Of a stretch of DNA of 35,411 nucleotides, positions 1 to 8,634 are shown in pieces. Position numbers and translations under genes: made by a program. The first letter of the stretch is position 1. The number at the start of each line of letters is the position of its first letter. This DNA comes from Solirubrobacterales bacterium (GTDB lineage: Bacteria; Actinomycetota; Thermoleophilia; Solirubrobacterales; Solirubrobacteraceae). The notes below the pieces were generated by a model. That model had not been told where the DNA came from. It did not search any database and was given only the letters and a program-made list of their open reading frames with translations. The DNA lies in contig PKYB01000021.1 in the NCBI GenBank assembly GCA_003133565.1, forward strand, positions 51,501-86,911, read 5' to 3'.

Positions 1-713
1 CCGACAACCCGTCGATCACGCGTGACGTCTCCGGCGAAGGCGTTCAGCAGGCGCTGCTCAAGATCCTCGAGGGAACCTCGGCCTCCGTGCCGCCGCAGGG
101 CGGACGCAAGCACCCCCACCAGGAGTTCCTCTCGATCGACACGACCAACATCCTCTTCATCTGTGGTGGCGCGTTTGCCAACCTCGACAAGGTGATCGAG
201 CGGCGGATCGGCCACAAGGGCGTCGGCTTCGGCGCAGCGATCTCAAGCCGCCACAACAAGGATGACGGGGAGATCTTCGAGCGCTGCCTGCCCGAGGATC
301 TCGTCCAGTACGGGCTGATCCCCGAGTTCATCGGCCGCCTGCCGGTGATGTCCGCCGTCCACCAGCTCACCCACGCGGACCTTGTCGCGATCCTGACCGA
401 GCCGCGCAACGCTCTCGTCAAGCAGTTCCACCGCTTCTTCTCCTTTGACGGCATCGAGCTGGTCTTCTCCGACGATGCGCTGGTTGCGATCGCCGAGCGC
501 GCGCTCGAGCGCGAGACCGGCGCCCGGGGTCTGCGCTCGATCATCGAGGAAGTACTGCTCGAGGTGCAGTTCGAGCTTCCTTCCCGGCGCGATGTGAAGA
601 AGTGCGTCGTGACCCGCGAGACGATCGAGAAGGGCCTGACGCCGACGCTCGTCACCGAAGCCGTTGCCGACGAGCCCGACGCGGCGGTCGATACGCTCGA
701 AGAGGCAGGCTAG
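1..713 (+). CDS. clpX: ATP-dependent Clp protease ATP-binding subunit ClpX (5'-truncated)
   Basis: This is the C-terminal 236 residues of the AAA+ unfoldase that feeds substrates to ClpP. The frame is open from base 3, so the gene begins before the window. Visible parts are the pore-2 region (RDVSGEGVQ), the RKH loop (GRKHP), a VGF tripeptide where E. coli ClpX has its ClpP-docking IGF loop, the arginine finger in GLIPEFIGR (nt about 312-344) and sensor 2 in GARGLR (nt about 519-539). The small AAA+ domain then runs to the stop. Walker A and B and the zinc-binding domain lie outside the window. The last residues after LTPTLV are acidic and look like a lineage-specific tail. The next gene, valS, starts 57 nt downstream and has its own promoter-like element. 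The identification is secure. Confidence 0.97.
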   Translation, partial: DNPSITRDVSGEGVQQALLKILEGTSASVPPQGGRKHPHQEFLSIDTTNILFICGGAFANLDKVIERRIGHKGVGFGAAISSRHNKDDGEIFERCLPEDLVQYGLIPEFIGRLPVMSAVHQLTHADLVAILTEPRNALVKQFHRFFSFDGIELVFSDDALVAIAERALERETGARGLRSIIEEVLLEVQFELPSRRDVKKCVVTRETIEKGLTPTLVTEAVADEPDAAVDTLEEAG

Positions 714-755
714 ACGCGCACGACCTCACACCGGCAGCGCGACGGTGCGCGCCGG

Positions 756-761
756 TAGCCT
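756..761 (+). promoter_or_regulatory. -10-like element TAGCCT before valS
   Basis: TAGCCT fits the TANNNT form of an actinobacterial -10 element and ends 9 nt before the GTG start of valS. No Shine-Dalgarno sequence lies between them, so the mRNA may start at or next to the start codon. No good -35 is visible. Confidence 0.45.
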
Positions 762-770
762 ACGGCGTCG

Positions 771-3362
771 GTGTCTTCCAAGCGTGCCATCGAAGAGCTC
801 GAATCGCGCACGCGGTTCGAGCCCGCCGAGGTCGAGCCGCGGCTGATCGCTGGGTGGCTCGAGTCGGGCCTCTTCCACCCCGAACCGCTCGGCAGCGCCG
901 CCGAGAACTACTCGATCGCGATCCCGCCACCCAACGTCACCGGTGCGCTGCACATGGGGCACGCGTTCGGCGGCACGATCCAGGACTCGCTGATCCGCAA
1001 TCAGCGCATGCGCGGGCGGCGCACGAAGTGGATCTTCGGCACCGACCACGCCGGCATCGCGACGCAAACACAGGTGGAGCGCCAGCTCGCTCGTGAAGGC
1101 ACGAGCCGCGCGAGCCTCGGCCGCGAGCGCTTCATCGAGCGGACCTGGCGCTGGCGCGAGGAGTACGGCGCGGAGATCGTCGAGCAGTACAAGCGACTCG
1201 GCGCGTCCTGCGACTACGAGGACGAGCGCTTCACGCTCGACGCGGGCTACGCGGCGGCGGTCATCAAGGTGTTCATCGAGCTTCACCAGCGCGGCTATAT
1301 CCACCGCGACAACTACCTCGTCAACTGGGATCCGGGCAGCGGCTCGGCGATCTCCGACCTCGAGGTCGAGGAGCGCGAGGAGACGGACACGTTGTTTTCA
1401 ATCGCCTACCAGATTGAAAACAAGGCCGAGGAGGTGGTGGTGGCCACCGTGCGGCCGGAGACGATGTTGGCGGACGTCGCGGTGGCGGTGCATCCCGACG
1501 ATGACCGCTACAAACACCTGATCGGTCAGTACGCGATCCTGCCGCTCGTCGGTCGGCGCTTACCGATCATCGCCGACGATTACGTCAAGCCCGAGTTCGG
1601 CACCGGTGCGCTGAAGGTCACGCCTGGGCACGACCCGAACGACTTCGAGATCGGCCGCCGCCACGAGTTGCCCGTCGTCTCGGTGATCGGCGAGGACGGG
1701 CGGATCAACGCGGAGGCCGGGGAGCGCTTCGCCGGGCTAACCGTGGCCGAGGCCAAGGAAGCGGTGGTGGCCGCGCTCGAAGGTGCGGGCCTGCTGCGTG
1801 GTCGGGAGCCCTACACCCACGCCGTTCCCTACTCGCACCGCTCCGGCGAGCGCATCGAGCCGCTGATCTCGCTGCAGTGGTTCATGCGCATGGACGAGCT
1901 CGCGCGGCCGGCGATCGACGCAGTCAAGCACGGCGACGTGCGTTTCCACCCGGAACGCTGGGGTCGCGTCTACCTCGACTGGATGGCGAACATCCGGCCT
2001 TGGTGCGTCTCGCGCCAGCTGTGGTGGGGCCACCGCCTCCCCGTCTACTACTGCGACGAGTGCGATGAGACCTACGTCAGCGCGACCGCTCCTGAGCGCT
2101 GCGGCGCCTGCGGCGGCCCTGTGCGCCAGGACGAGGACGTCCTTGACACCTGGTTCTCGAGCGCGCTTTGGCCGTTTGCGACCCTCGGCTGGCCCGCCGA
2201 GACGGACGAGCTGCGCGCGTTCTACCCCACCGACGCGCTGGTCACCGCGCGCGAAATCATCTACCTCTGGGTCGCGCGGATGATCATGATGGGGCTCGAG
2301 TTCACGGGCACCGTGCCGTTTCGCGACGTCTACATCAGCTCGGTCATCCAGGCACCCGACGGACGGCGGATGTCGAAATCCCTCGGCACCGGGATCGATC
2401 CGCTCGAGGACATCGCCAAGCACGGCGCGGACGCGGTGCGCTTCGGCCTGCTCGCGATGTCATCGAGCCAGGACGTCCGCTACAGCGTCGAGAAGGTCAA
2501 GCAGGGGCAGGAGCTCGCGAACAAGCTCTTTAACGCCGCACGTTTCGTCCTGCTTGCGATCGACCCCGACGCCGAGGCAAAACCAAAGCCGACCGCGATC
2601 GAAGATCGCTGGATCCTCTCGCGCTTGGCGCGGATCGATCACGCGCTCGCGACGCGCCTCGAGGCCTACGACTTCGCTCACGCCGCGTTCGAGCTCTACG
2701 AGTTCATCTACGGCGAGCTCTGTGACTGGTACATCGAGCTCGTCAAGCGCAGACTCGGCGGCGAGGGGCATGCCGAGCTCAGCTCAACGCTGCGCTTTGT
2801 CCTGCGCGAGACGCTCCAGATCGCCCATCCATTGATCCCGTTCGTCACCGAGGAGGCCTGGTCTTACGTGCGCGAGGACGACGAGGGCCTGCTCGCCGGG
2901 CATCACCGCGAGTTGCTCTCGCAGTCCTACATCGATGCCGAGGCGGACGCGGCCCTCGAGCGCGTCATTGCGACGACCCAGGTCATGCGCGGCTGGCGCG
3001 ACGGCGTCGGGATCGCTCCCGGGACGCGCATAAGTGCACGGATCGACGCCAGTGGCTATGAGGAGATCGCGCCCTTGATCGCGGCGCGGGCACGCCTTGA
3101 CCTCCACGCCGACGCTCCGAACGGCGCCGAACCGTTCGCGCGCGTACTCATTCCCGGCGGCGCGATCGCCGTGCTCGAAGGTGTCGATCTCGAGGCCCAG
3201 CGCGAACGCGCTGAGCGTCGCCAGGAACAGCTGCGCAGCGAGCTCGCACGCGCGCAGGGCAAGCTCGCCAACGAGGCGTTCATCGCCAACGCCCCGGCGG
3301 CGATCGTGCAACGCGAGCGCGACAAGCTTGCGGCCCTCGAGCGCGAGCTGGAGTCGCTATGA
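771..3362 (+). CDS. valS: valine--tRNA ligase
   Basis: A class Ia aminoacyl-tRNA synthetase of 863 residues that charges tRNA-Val in the cytoplasm. The HIGH signature appears as HMGH at residues 61-64, inside PPNVTGALHMGH, and the KMSKS loop as RMSKS at about 533-537. A CP1 editing domain lies between them. Two CxxC pairs (C428/C431 and C444/C447) mark a zinc-ribbon insertion just before the DTWFSS motif. The C-terminal 60 residues are a charged coiled coil typical of the ValRS tRNA-binding arm. The GTG at 771 gives a normal family length and has a -10-like element just upstream. The gene overlaps folC by 4 nt (ATGA). A valS-folC order is common in bacteria. Confidence 0.98.
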   Translation: MSSKRAIEELESRTRFEPAEVEPRLIAGWLESGLFHPEPLGSAAENYSIAIPPPNVTGALHMGHAFGGTIQDSLIRNQRMRGRRTKWIFGTDHAGIATQTQVERQLAREGTSRASLGRERFIERTWRWREEYGAEIVEQYKRLGASCDYEDERFTLDAGYAAAVIKVFIELHQRGYIHRDNYLVNWDPGSGSAISDLEVEEREETDTLFSIAYQIENKAEEVVVATVRPETMLADVAVAVHPDDDRYKHLIGQYAILPLVGRRLPIIADDYVKPEFGTGALKVTPGHDPNDFEIGRRHELPVVSVIGEDGRINAEAGERFAGLTVAEAKEAVVAALEGAGLLRGREPYTHAVPYSHRSGERIEPLISLQWFMRMDELARPAIDAVKHGDVRFHPERWGRVYLDWMANIRPWCVSRQLWWGHRLPVYYCDECDETYVSATAPERCGACGGPVRQDEDVLDTWFSSALWPFATLGWPAETDELRAFYPTDALVTAREIIYLWVARMIMMGLEFTGTVPFRDVYISSVIQAPDGRRMSKSLGTGIDPLEDIAKHGADAVRFGLLAMSSSQDVRYSVEKVKQGQELANKLFNAARFVLLAIDPDAEAKPKPTAIEDRWILSRLARIDHALATRLEAYDFAHAAFELYEFIYGELCDWYIELVKRRLGGEGHAELSSTLRFVLRETLQIAHPLIPFVTEEAWSYVREDDEGLLAGHHRELLSQSYIDAEADAALERVIATTQVMRGWRDGVGIAPGTRISARIDASGYEEIAPLIAARARLDLHADAPNGAEPFARVLIPGGAIAVLEGVDLEAQRERAERRQEQLRSELARAQGKLANEAFIANAPAAIVQRERDKLAALERELESL

Positions 3363-4642
3363 GCGACGCGGTGCCGGTACCACACGCGGGTTGGAGCGCC
3401 GACGATGCCGAGCGCTACCTGCTCTCGCGCGAGCGCTTCGGCATGCGCTTCGGGCTCGATCGGATCCGCCGACTGCTGAACGTGCTCGAGCTTCCGGCAA
3501 TGCCTTTCCCTTCGATTCACGTTGTCGGTACCAACGGCAAGTCATCGACGACGCGGATGAGCGCGGCAATTCTCGAACGCCACGGGCTGCGTACCGGCTG
3601 CTTCACCTCGCCGCACCTGCTGAGCTACCGCGAACGGATACGCATCGACGAGCAGGACATCGAGCCCGAGCGCTTCGCCGCGGCGATCGCGCGCACGGTC
3701 CGTGCCGCCGAGCTCGTCGATCGCTCCCAGTCCGAAGCCGACGACCGCGTGACGCAGTTCGAGCTGCTGACCGCCGCAGCGCTCTGCGAGTTCGCCGCCG
3801 CCGGCATCGACGTCGCCGTCATCGAGGCCGGGCTCGGCGGTCGCTTCGATGCCACCAACGCGATCGACTCCCGTGTCGCCGTGCTCACCAACGTCGGGCT
3901 CGAGCACACTCGCTACCTCGGTCCGACCGTCACCGACATCGCGCGGGAAAAGCTCGACGTCGTCCGCCCCGGTGCGACCCTGATCATCGGCGCCGACCTC
4001 GATCCCGACGCCCTTGCGCTCGCCCGCCGGGTTGCGAGCGATCGCGGCGCAACGCTCGTGACCGCGCCCGAGGATGCCGGCGTGGGAGCCAACCTGCGCG
4101 CGCGCGGCGGCTATCAGCAGCGCAACTTCGCCGTCGCCGTGAGCGCCGTGCGCGCGTTCTTGGGGCGCGAGCCCGATCCGGCGGCACTGCTCGACGCGGC
4201 GCGCTCGGTCGTCGTGCCCGGCCGGTTCGAGGTCCACTACGGCGCGCCCGTGACGGTGCTTGACGGCGCTCACAACGTCGGTGGAATCGAGGCGCTCACG
4301 GAATCGCTACCGGAGTTCCTCGGCGGACGCAGGCTCGTCACGGTCGTCTCGATCCTCGATGACAAGGACGCCGCCACGATGCTCCAGCGCCTGCTTGCCT
4401 GCTCCGACGCACTCGTTACCACCGCCTGCACGAGTCCGCGTGCGTTGCCCGCGGCGACGCTCGCATCGCTGGCCTCGCAGATCGGCCAGGTACCCGCGAT
4501 CGTCGAGCCGGTGCCCGACCGGGCCCTTGAACGCGCGCGAGTGAGCGCTGGAGCGGACGGCGTCGTGCTGGCGACCGGCTCGATCTACCTGATTGCCGAT
4601 CTGCTGCGTGGAGCACGCGGAGGGATTGCCTCGACCCTATGA
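3359..4642 (+). CDS. folC: bifunctional folylpolyglutamate synthase/dihydrofolate synthase
   Basis: A Mur-ligase-like ATP-dependent enzyme of 427 residues that joins glutamate to dihydropteroate and/or tetrahydrofolates. The P-loop is GTNGKSST at residues 57-64. GLGGRFDATNAI follows as the family's substrate-loop motif, and DGAHNVGG marks the linker into the C-terminal domain. Length is normal. The ATG overlaps the valS stop (ATGA at 3359), and the stop overlaps the next small ORF in the same way, so translation is probably coupled along the three genes. Whether it has both activities cannot be told from motifs alone, but many actinobacteria have one bifunctional FolC. Confidence 0.95.
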   Translation: MSDAVPVPHAGWSADDAERYLLSRERFGMRFGLDRIRRLLNVLELPAMPFPSIHVVGTNGKSSTTRMSAAILERHGLRTGCFTSPHLLSYRERIRIDEQDIEPERFAAAIARTVRAAELVDRSQSEADDRVTQFELLTAAALCEFAAAGIDVAVIEAGLGGRFDATNAIDSRVAVLTNVGLEHTRYLGPTVTDIAREKLDVVRPGATLIIGADLDPDALALARRVASDRGATLVTAPEDAGVGANLRARGGYQQRNFAVAVSAVRAFLGREPDPAALLDAARSVVVPGRFEVHYGAPVTVLDGAHNVGGIEALTESLPEFLGGRRLVTVVSILDDKDAATMLQRLLACSDALVTTACTSPRALPAATLASLASQIGQVPAIVEPVPDRALERARVSAGADGVVLATGSIYLIADLLRGARGGIASTL

Positions 4643-4758
4643 ACCCCGACGACACTCCGTCAGTGCTCTCGATGATCGCTCTCGTGGCGGTCGTCGTTAT
4701 CGTCGTGATACTCGTGTTTGGTGGTATCGGCTACGCGTTCGGCAGATTTTTCTTGTAG
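4639..4758 (+). CDS. 39-residue single-pass membrane peptide
   Basis: A short ORF whose ATG overlaps the folC stop (ATGA, 4639-4642). It encodes a polar head (MNPDDTPSV), one strongly hydrophobic stretch of about 25 residues rich in Val/Ile/Leu, and a short tail ending GRFFL. This is the layout of a small single-pass membrane protein with its N terminus probably outside or in the membrane interface. Its function is unknown. The 4-nt overlap and the clean hydrophobic profile argue that it is translated. The promoter-like element of the next gene starts 10 nt after its stop. No homolog can be named from sequence alone. Confidence 0.6.
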   Translation: MNPDDTPSVLSMIALVAVVVIVVILVFGGIGYAFGRFFL

Positions 4759-4768
4759 TAGCGGGCGC

Positions 4769-4774
4769 TAGACT
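4769..4774 (+). promoter_or_regulatory. -10-like element TAGACT before the zinc-ribbon gene
   Basis: TAGACT matches TANNNT and ends 8 nt before the GTG at 4783. No ribosome binding site lies between them. This suggests a leaderless or near-leaderless transcript that starts inside the folC cluster. Confidence 0.45.
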
Positions 4775-4782
4775 CGCTCGAC

Positions 4783-5295
4783 GTGCCCGGACCGTTCGCG
4801 TATTTCGGTATCGGCAGTAACAAGGTCAACCTGGTCGTCAACCTGTTGCTGCTGGTCGTCGTCATCGTCTGGTTCGCGCTGATCTACTGGACCAGAGCCG
4901 ACGCGCGGCGGCGACTCGACGATCCGGTGCTCGTACTCTGCGCCACGGCCGCAGCGCTGTTCCCGTTCGTCGGCACCATCATCTACATGATCGTCCGCCC
5001 GCCCGAGTATCTCGATGACGCGCGCGAGCGCGATCTGGAGATCCAGGCGGCCGAAGCACGACTTGCCCAGTTGGCGCTCTACAGCTGCCCGTACTGCAGT
5101 CAAGAGGTCGAGAAGGATTTCATCCTCTGTCCGAGCTGCCACAGTCGTTTGCGCGAGCCGTGCGTGCACTGTCAGCGCCCGCTCGACATGACCTGGAGCG
5201 TCTGCCCCTACTGCGAAGCGCACGTGCCGGGGGCCTTGTCGGCGTCGCGGCGACATCTCGAAAGCCGGGCGCGCGAGAGCCCGCCGGCGGGCTAG
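4783..5295 (+). CDS. two-TM membrane protein with cytoplasmic double zinc ribbon
   Basis: A 170-residue protein of unknown function. Two hydrophobic segments (about residues 15-37 and 47-71) form a membrane hairpin. A charged helix (about 75-98) leads to a double zinc ribbon of the DZR type. Ribbon one uses C102, C105, C116 and C119; ribbon two uses C127, C130, C141 and C144, so all eight ligands are present. The tail is basic and disordered-looking. A zinc ribbon on a membrane anchor suggests a scaffold or nucleic-acid/protein-binding role at the membrane, but nothing here fixes the partner. The GTG start is supported by the -10-like element just upstream. It sits between folC and ndk. Confidence 0.85.
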   Translation: MPGPFAYFGIGSNKVNLVVNLLLLVVVIVWFALIYWTRADARRRLDDPVLVLCATAAALFPFVGTIIYMIVRPPEYLDDARERDLEIQAAEARLAQLALYSCPYCSQEVEKDFILCPSCHSRLREPCVHCQRPLDMTWSVCPYCEAHVPGALSASRRHLESRARESPPAG

Positions 5296-5395
5296 CACGC
5301 GGGCGCGCCTCAAGTCGAGGCGAAGCGAGCGCCAGACGCTCGGGCCCCGTCTTTGACAGGCTCCCGAGCCCCACACGATCAAGGAGATCCAGCCG

Positions 5396-5800
5396 ATGGA
5401 GCGCACGCTCATCCTCGTCAAGCCCGATGCCTACGCTCGCAACCTGACCGGGGAGATCATTTCCCGCTTCGAGCGCAAGGGCCTGCGGCCAATCGCGCTG
5501 CAGGTGATGACGGTGACTACCGAGCTTGCCGAGCGCCACTATCAGGAGCATGCGCAGCGGCCGTTCTTTGGCGAGCTCGTCGCGTTCATCACCTCCGGCC
5601 CGCTGGTCGCGATCGTGCTCGAAGGAGACTCGGCGATCAGCGCCGCGCGCCAGGTGATCGGGGCGACCAATCCGCTCGAGGCGGCGCCGGGTTCGATCCG
5701 CGGCGACCTCGCTACGCAGACCGGCGAGAACCTGGTGCACGGCTCCGACAGCCCGGAGTCTGCGGCGCGCGAGATCGGAATCTTCTTCGCTGAGCTATGA
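5396..5800 (+). CDS. ndk: nucleoside diphosphate kinase
   Basis: A 134-residue enzyme that moves the gamma-phosphate from ATP to other nucleoside diphosphates through a phosphohistidine. The N-terminal motif [11 protein letters not shown] and the active-site motif NLVHGSDS with H115 are intact, and the length is typical. A clear Shine-Dalgarno AAGGAG (5381-5386) sits 9 nt before the ATG, unlike most unlinked genes in this window. TTGACA at 5353-5358 could be a -35, but no convincing -10 follows at the right distance. The stop overlaps the maf start by 4 nt (ATGA), so the two are probably co-translated. Confidence 0.97.
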   Translation: MERTLILVKPDAYARNLTGEIISRFERKGLRPIALQVMTVTTELAERHYQEHAQRPFFGELVAFITSGPLVAIVLEGDSAISAARQVIGATNPLEAAPGSIRGDLATQTGENLVHGSDSPESAAREIGIFFAEL

Positions 5801-6348
5801 CGCTCGTTCTGGCGTCCCGCTCGCCGGCGCGGCGGGCGATCCTCGAGCGACTCGGCGTCAACTTCATCGTCCGCCCGAGCGACGTCGAGGAGCTCGAGCA
5901 AGGCGAGCCGCTCGAGCTCGCGCGGGAGAACGCGCTGTGCAAGGCGACGGCGGTGGCGCCGGCGCACGATCAGGTGGTGCTCGGCGTCGACACGATCGTC
6001 GCCCTCGACGGGGTGATCTACGGCAAGCCGCAAAGCGCCACCGATGCCGCGGCGACGCTGCGCGCGCTGTCGGGTAAAACGCACACGGTGATCAGCGGCG
6101 TCGCACTCCTCCGTGCCGGCGCCGAGCCGCTGACGCTGACCGAATCAACCGCGGTGAGCTTCCGCGAGCTCGACGAGCCGATGATCGCGTGGTATCTCAA
6201 GAGCGACGAGTGGCAGGGGCGCTCCGGCGGCTACGCGATCCAGCAGGCTGGCGGTGCGCTCGTGCGGCGGATCGAAGGCGACTACACCAATGTGGTCGGC
6301 CTGCCCGTCGGCGCGCTAATCGATGCCTGGCCATGGCTGATCCAGTGA
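5797..6348 (+). CDS. maf: Maf family nucleotide pyrophosphatase
   Basis: A 183-residue Maf/YhdE-type protein. Family members hydrolyse dTTP, UTP or modified NTPs to the monophosphate and are linked to house-cleaning and septum control. Signatures seen are the N-terminal [10 protein letters not shown] motif, the DTIV motif around D65, the GKP motif with following DA, and [10 protein letters not shown] near the C terminus. Coupled by ATGA to ndk and followed by the mreB leader. Placement next to mreBCD is a conserved pattern in several bacteria, which agrees with a link to cell division, although the substrate cannot be predicted here. Confidence 0.94.
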   Translation: MTLVLASRSPARRAILERLGVNFIVRPSDVEELEQGEPLELARENALCKATAVAPAHDQVVLGVDTIVALDGVIYGKPQSATDAAATLRALSGKTHTVISGVALLRAGAEPLTLTESTAVSFRELDEPMIAWYLKSDEWQGRSGGYAIQQAGGALVRRIEGDYTNVVGLPVGALIDAWPWLIQ

Positions 6349-6555
6349 GCTCCAGCCCCTCGCGCGGCCTGCACGGCACCCCGTTTGGGCCCGTTTTGCA
6401 GCGCTTTTGACCCCGCTGGACCTTATCGTGCAAGGCTGAAGCTGAGAAATGGTCCGCTACACTTCACGAGCAGGTGGGGAACCTCCCTCCGCGCTGGCTC
6501 ACCCACACAGGGGGCCCGGAACGCGGCAAACCCGCCCTGTTTCAGCTCCCTCAAG
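6349..6555 (+). promoter_or_regulatory. mreB upstream leader with possible structured RNA
   Basis: A 207-nt gap between maf and mreB. A -10-like TACACT lies at 6458-6463, about 90 nt before the start codon. GC-rich arms CCGCG and CGCGG, with partly pairing CTGG/CCGG inside, can form a hairpin in about 6488-6525. Farther apart, GCTGAA (6435-6440) can pair with TTCAGC (6541-6546), just before the start codon. The region before the ATG lacks a clear Shine-Dalgarno. I did not match it to a known riboswitch. Pairing was judged by eye, with no energy calculation. Confidence 0.35.
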
Positions 6556-7605
6556 ATGGGTTTATTCAGCCACATGACAGGTTTCGGCGGCCGCGATCTC
6601 GCTGTCGATCTTGGCACGGCCAACACGCTCGTCTACATGCGTGGGCGGGGCATCGTCCTTTCCGAGCCGAGCGTCGTCGCGATCGACACGCGCACCGGCG
6701 AGGTCCATGCGGTTGGCATCGATGCGAAGCGGATGCTCGGGCGCACCCCCGGCACGATCACGGCAATCCGGCCGTTGAAGGACGGCGTGATCGCCGACTT
6801 CGACATCACCGAGGAAATGCTGCGCCACTTCATCCAGAAGGTCCAGCAGAGCCGCTTCGCCCACCCGCGTGTCGTTGTCTGCGTGCCCTCCGGTGTGACC
6901 GGGGTTGAGAAGCGGGCCGTCGAGGAGGCCTGCCTGTCAGCCGGGGCGCGCGAGGCGTATCTGATCGAAGAGCCGATGGCGGCGGCGATCGGTGCCGGGC
7001 TGCCGGTGGGCGAGCCGACCGGCTCGATGGTCGTCGACATCGGCGGCGGGACCTCCGAGGTCGCCGTGATCTCGCTCGGCGGGATCGTCGTCTCGGAGTC
7101 GATCCGCGTCGCCGGCGACGAGCTCGACAACGCGATCATCAACTACGCCAAACGCGAGTACAAGGTCTTGATCGGATCGCAGACCGCCGAGGAGCTCAAG
7201 CTCGAGATCGGCTCGGCGTTCCCGATGGCCGAGGAGTTGCAGGCCGAAATACGTGGCCGCGACCTCGTCACCGGTCTTCCGAAAACGGTCGTTTTGACCA
7301 GCGAGGAGATCCGCATCGCGCTGGACGACACGCTGCAGCAGATCATCAGGGCCGTCAAGTTGACGCTTGATCGCACGCCACCGGAGCTCGCCTCCGACAT
7401 CATGGATCGCGGGATGATGCTCGCCGGCGGTGGCTCGCTGCTGCACGGCCTCGATGAGCGGATGCGCGATGAGACGCACATGCCGGCGCACATCGCCGAG
7501 TCGCCGCTGACCTGCGTCGCCGTCGGATCCGGTCGCTCGCTGGAGGAGTTCGAAGTGATCCAGCGAATCGACCGCGCGAGTCGCAAGCGCCGCCGCCGGC
7601 GCTAG
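6556..7605 (+). CDS. mreB: rod shape-determining protein MreB
   Basis: An actin-like ATPase of 349 residues that forms membrane-bound filaments and guides the elongation machinery. Phosphate-1 ([10 protein letters not shown], residues 18-27), phosphate-2 ([14 protein letters not shown]) and the adenosine motif ([10 protein letters not shown]) are intact. The ATG at 6556 was chosen because [20 protein letters not shown] matches where MreB proteins begin; an in-frame opening extends to 6385 but encodes no MreB-like sequence. ATG 6574 is an alternative. The C terminus ends [10 protein letters not shown], an unusually basic tail that could bind membrane lipids or nucleic acid. It is the first gene of mreBCD-mrdA-rodA. 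Confidence 0.97.
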   Translation: MGLFSHMTGFGGRDLAVDLGTANTLVYMRGRGIVLSEPSVVAIDTRTGEVHAVGIDAKRMLGRTPGTITAIRPLKDGVIADFDITEEMLRHFIQKVQQSRFAHPRVVVCVPSGVTGVEKRAVEEACLSAGAREAYLIEEPMAAAIGAGLPVGEPTGSMVVDIGGGTSEVAVISLGGIVVSESIRVAGDELDNAIINYAKREYKVLIGSQTAEELKLEIGSAFPMAEELQAEIRGRDLVTGLPKTVVLTSEEIRIALDDTLQQIIRAVKLTLDRTPPELASDIMDRGMMLAGGGSLLHGLDERMRDETHMPAHIAESPLTCVAVGSGRSLEEFEVIQRIDRASRKRRRRR

Positions 7606-7650
7606 CGTCCGCCGCCGCTTCGCCCTGCGCGAGGCCTGGTCCATGCCGCC

Positions 7651-7720
7651 CGCCTGCGACCAAGCTGCAGGCGGACCGCTCCGCTGCACGAATAGTTCGT
7701 TGTGGCCCGCGCTCGCGGGC
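7651..7720 (+). other. paired hairpins in the mreB-mreC gap
   Basis: Two inverted repeats lie in the 147-nt gap. CGCCTGC (7651-7657) pairs with GCAGGCG (7667-7673) across a 9-nt loop. GCCCGC (7705-7710) pairs with GCGGGC (7715-7720) across a 4-nt loop. A -10-like TAACCT (7725-7730) follows 22 nt before the mreC GTG. The hairpins lack a T-run, so they may be a weak terminator, an RNA-processing site, or part of a separate mreC promoter region. Confidence 0.35.
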
Positions 7721-7752
7721 TGCGTAACCTGTAGCGCGACCACCATTTCACT

Positions 7753-8634
7753 GTGCACGACAAGATCGTTCGTCGGCGCCGTGCAGTCCTCGGACTACTC
7801 GTCGCCCTTTCCCTAGTCCTGCTGAGTGCCTTCTTCGGCGAGTCCTCCGCTGGCATATTGGGCTCGATTCAGTCCGGTTTTCTCGATGTCTTCTCGCCGA
7901 TTCAGGAAGGCGTGACCACGCTGCTGACGCCGGTTCACGACCTGATCAACTCGATCGACGACGTCGTCCACGCGTCGAGCCAGCGCGACGAGTACCGCCG
8001 GGAGAACCGCGCACTGATTGCCCAGAACGCCAGCTTGCAGGCCTATCGTCGCGACTATCTCCAGCTGGCCGCGCTTTTCAAACTCGACCAGGAGGCCGAC
8101 GTGTCGAGCTATGACCAGGTGACGGCACAGGTGATCAGTGAGTCGCCGAGCGTCTGGTACTCCCATGTCATGATCGACGTCGGTTCGAGCGCCGACGTGC
8201 GCCTCGGCGATACCGTCGTCGACGGTGACGGCTTGGTCGGGCAGGTAACGACAGTGGCTCACAACGCCTCGGAAGTCACGCTGATCACCGACAGCACCTC
8301 GGCAGTCGCCGCGCGCGACGCCGCAAGCGGCACGTGGGGGATCGCTGAGCCGGCGGTAGGAAGCTCGAACCAGCTGCTGCTGGCCTTTCCCTCCTCCCAG
8401 CAGGTCGCGCCGGGCGATCTGATCGTCACAGCCGGCACGACCGCCAACGGGCACTCCGATTACCCCCCGGACATCCCGATCGGCCACGTGACGAGCGTCG
8501 CGGCCGCGAACGGCGCGATCTCGGTGGAGCCGAACGCCAACGTCAAGCAGCTCGAGCTCGTGCAGGTGCTCACGGCGCCGCGCCGGCACAGCTCCGCTCC
8601 GCCGGGCGCCGGCGGTTTGGTGCCGGTGTCGTGA
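7753..8634 (+). CDS. mreC: rod shape-determining protein MreC
   Basis: A 293-residue bitopic membrane protein that connects MreB/MreD to the periplasmic-side PBP2. It has a basic N terminus, one transmembrane segment (about residues 11-28), a coiled coil (about 65-110, with RENRALIAQNASLQ) and the two-beta-barrel MreC core with the SPSVWYSHVMIDVGS and VVDGDGLVGQV motifs. Its C-terminal tail is rich in Pro/Gly and may be flexible. The GTG start gives the usual short cytoplasmic head. The gene ends in a GTGA overlap with mreD. Confidence 0.95.
   Translation: MHDKIVRRRRAVLGLLVALSLVLLSAFFGESSAGILGSIQSGFLDVFSPIQEGVTTLLTPVHDLINSIDDVVHASSQRDEYRRENRALIAQNASLQAYRRDYLQLAALFKLDQEADVSSYDQVTAQVISESPSVWYSHVMIDVGSSADVRLGDTVVDGDGLVGQVTTVAHNASEVTLITDSTSAVAARDAASGTWGIAEPAVGSSNQLLLAFPSSQQVAPGDLIVTAGTTANGHSDYPPDIPIGHVTSVAAANGAISVEPNANVKQLELVQVLTAPRRHSSAPPGAGGLVPVS

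Noticed and set aside
5353-5358. TTGACA as an ndk promoter -35
   Set aside because: No credible -10 at 16-18 nt; kept only as a remark in the ndk entry.
5689-5705. GGGTTCGATCC, like a tRNA T-loop
   Set aside because: Lies inside ndk with no acceptor or anticodon arms around it; no tRNA gene was found in the window.
6440-6550. Known riboswitch or 6S RNA in the mreB leader
   Set aside because: I compared it by memory with cobalamin, ydaO (c-di-AMP), SAM-type and 6S patterns and found no matching conserved core. Only a general structured-leader claim is kept.
6385-6555. Longer MreB start
   Set aside because: The added 57 residues do not resemble MreB, and the open frame is likely the untranslated leader.
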